Made by a program: the position numbers and the translations under genes
In this document: positions 62,984-64,000 of the stretch, piece after piece
How positions within the stretch are numbered: the stretch's first letter is position 1
Layout of the letters: each line of letters opens with the position of its first letter
NCBI RefSeq assembly: GCF_001866645.1
Contig: NZ_MLYP01000004.1
Coordinates: forward strand, 1-64,000
DNA length: 64,000 nucleotides
Reading direction: 5' to 3'
Origin: Streptomyces colonosanans
Lineage (GTDB): Bacteria; Actinomycetota; Actinomycetes; Streptomycetales; Streptomycetaceae
Notes under the pieces: model-generated
Databases searched by the model: none
What the model saw: only the letters and a program-made list of their open reading frames with translations
What the model was told of the DNA's origin: nothing

Positions 62984-63093
62984 CCGAGATGATCGAGGCA
63001 ACCGAGACGATCGGGATCATCGGGACGACGGGAAGGCGCCCGCGGACCGCCCCTCAACCCTCAACCGAAAGCCGAAACGGGAGGACCATCCCC

Positions 63094-63771
63094 ATGGCCA
63101 TCACCGACGACCTGCGCAAGACCCTCAGCGACCCGACCCCGCTCTACTTTGCCGCCGGCACCGCCGACCTGGCCATCCAGCAGGCCAAGAAGGTGCCTGG
63201 TCTGGTGGAGCAGCTGCGCGCCGAGGCCCCGGCTCGCTTCGAGGCCGTACGCAACACCGACCCCAAGGTCGTGCAGGAGAAGGCGACCGCACGCGCCAAG
63301 GAGGCCTCCGCCCGGGTCAAGGAGACACAGGAGACCATCCAGGCGAAGGTCGGCGAGTTCTTCGGCTCCCTCGACACGGACCTGAAGAAGTTCGGCAGCT
63401 CCCTCGACGCCGACCTGAAGAAGTTCGGCAGCTCCCTCGACGCGGACCTGAAGAAGCTCGGCGAAAGCGCCCAGGACCTTGCCCTGCGTGGTGTCGGCGT
63501 CGCCGCCGAGTACGCGGTCAGGGCCCGTGAGACCTACGAGAAGGTCGCCGAGCACGGCGAGCAGGCCGTGAGGACATGGCGCGGCGAGGCCGCCGAGGAG
63601 ATCGAGGAGCTGGCCGTCGCCGTCGAGCCGAAGGCGGAGCCGGTCGAGGTCAGGGACGAGCCGAAGTCGGCCGGTCCCGGGGCCGAGGCCACCCCGGACG
63701 GGAAGCCCGCGATGAAGAAGGCCCCGGCCCGCAAGCCGGTGGCGAGGAAGAGCACGCCGCCGGCCCGGTAA
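63094..63771 (+). CDS. HbhA-like helical protein with 11-residue repeats
   Basis: A 225-residue protein with a long coiled-coil region and a Lys/Ala/Pro-rich tail (AMKKAPARKPVARKSTPPAR), as in mycobacterial heparin-binding hemagglutinin. The start (DPTPLYFAAGTADLAIQQAK) and PGLVEQLRAEAP match HbhA-like proteins. Residues 89-122 hold three copies of SLDxDLKKFGS from a 33-bp tandem repeat. The surface role known for HbhA is unlikely to be the same here. GGGAGGA precedes ATG 63094. Confidence 0.85.
   Translation: MAITDDLRKTLSDPTPLYFAAGTADLAIQQAKKVPGLVEQLRAEAPARFEAVRNTDPKVVQEKATARAKEASARVKETQETIQAKVGEFFGSLDTDLKKFGSSLDADLKKFGSSLDADLKKLGESAQDLALRGVGVAAEYAVRARETYEKVAEHGEQAVRTWRGEAAEEIEELAVAVEPKAEPVEVRDEPKSAGPGAEATPDGKPAMKKAPARKPVARKSTPPAR
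63355..63460 (+). repeat. 33-bp tandem repeat in the HbhA-like gene
   Basis: Three in-frame units of the type GACCTGAAGAAGTTCGGCAG then CTCCCTCGACGCC, nearly equal in DNA; each gives DLKKFGSSLDA. Confidence 0.8.
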
Positions 63772-63807
63772 GAGCCGCCGGCTCGGAGACAACGGAAGAC
63801 GGGGAAG

Positions 63808-63836
63808 GGGCCGGGCACTCTGGGAGTTCCCGGCCC
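63808..63836 (+). terminator. Terminator after the HbhA-like gene
   Basis: GGGCCGGG / CCCGGCCC with an inner ACTC-TGG-GAGT stem, followed by GTTCTT. Confidence 0.75.
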
Positions 63837-63910
63837 GTTCTTGCGGATACACGGCGGCAGGACACGGGTACGGTTGGCGTAGAGACGTTTCTACTCGGGT
63901 GGTGGGCATT

Positions 63911-64000
63911 GTGCTGATGACGGCATTCGGCGGCCTGATGTGGCTGCTCTTCACCGCCATACTGGTGCTCGCCGTGGTGGCACTGGCGATGGCCGCGCTG
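63911..64000 (+). CDS. Membrane protein (DUF2516-like), cut by window end
   Basis: The visible 30 residues are one hydrophobic helix (LMWLLFTAILVLAVVALAMA). GTG 63911 or ATG 63917 may be the start. The DUF2516 family has this beginning and is known beside XRE genes in actinobacteria, but the visible part is short. Confidence 0.5.
   Translation, partial: MLMTAFGGLMWLLFTAILVLAVVALAMAAL

Overview
The window is a piece of the core chromosome of a Streptomyces. The evidence is very high G+C with G/C-ending codons, GTG and TTG starts, many short overlaps between genes, and a gene order that I know from Streptomyces: csoR, pit, pstSCAB, ppk, ECF sigma, mshD, glnR, sulfurtransferase, nur, rsiG. In S. 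coelicolor numbering, recalled from memory, this corresponds roughly to SCO4125-SCO4200. Family names come from motifs read in the translated sequence. No similarity search was run.

Layout. 1-73: the last bases of a 5S rRNA gene and its terminator, so an rRNA operon ends here. 80-1657: a worn zone with a decayed ABC-ATPase Walker A relic, an intact GNAT acetyltransferase, the tail of a reverse-strand flavin-reductase-like gene fused to a TetR regulator that lost its N-terminus, and a 164-bp near-palindrome. 1654-8945: a minus-strand operon resembling the membrane and ATPase core of a type IV secretion system, with no relaxase. 9545-19488: a giant P-type ATPase with a small basic partner, a secreted trypsin-like protease, a transglycosylase/NlpC-P60 hydrolase, a PAP2 phosphatase, a lipoprotein, two very small genes and CsoR with its operator.

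19770-30102 is a phosphate block: Pit transporter with its DUF47 partner, the pstSCAB operon behind a PHO box, and ppk-CHAD-Nudix. 30487-34964 is a tightly overlapped ECF sigma, anti-sigma and ABC exporter operon. 34995-43642 holds mshD, a secreted 5'-nucleotidase, a two-component system next to an HtrA-like protease, a LacI regulator and glnR. 43917-49864 holds a hydrolase, a MoaD-like protein, membrane proteins and a sulfur group (leader peptide, sulfurtransferase, DUF1416, DsrE). 49951-55315 holds an XRE/DUF397 pair, a nitrobindin-like protein, nur, ygfZ, dtd and rsiG. 55510-64000 holds an asparaginase, a repeat-rich gap, an Eis-like acetyltransferase, a GntR regulator behind an array of CAACT/AGTTG elements, two unusual fusion proteins (nitroreductase-hemerythrin and MerR-PP2C), an XRE regulator with a clear operator, an HbhA-like protein, and a membrane protein cut by the window end.

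The most unusual items are the relaxase-less secretion-like cluster whose VirD4-like protein has lost its P-loop and its end, two long near-palindromes that each abut a stop codon, a dispersed palindromic repeat that has entered the rsiG coding sequence, the CAACT/AGTTG array, the two fusion proteins, and several genes under 60 codons.
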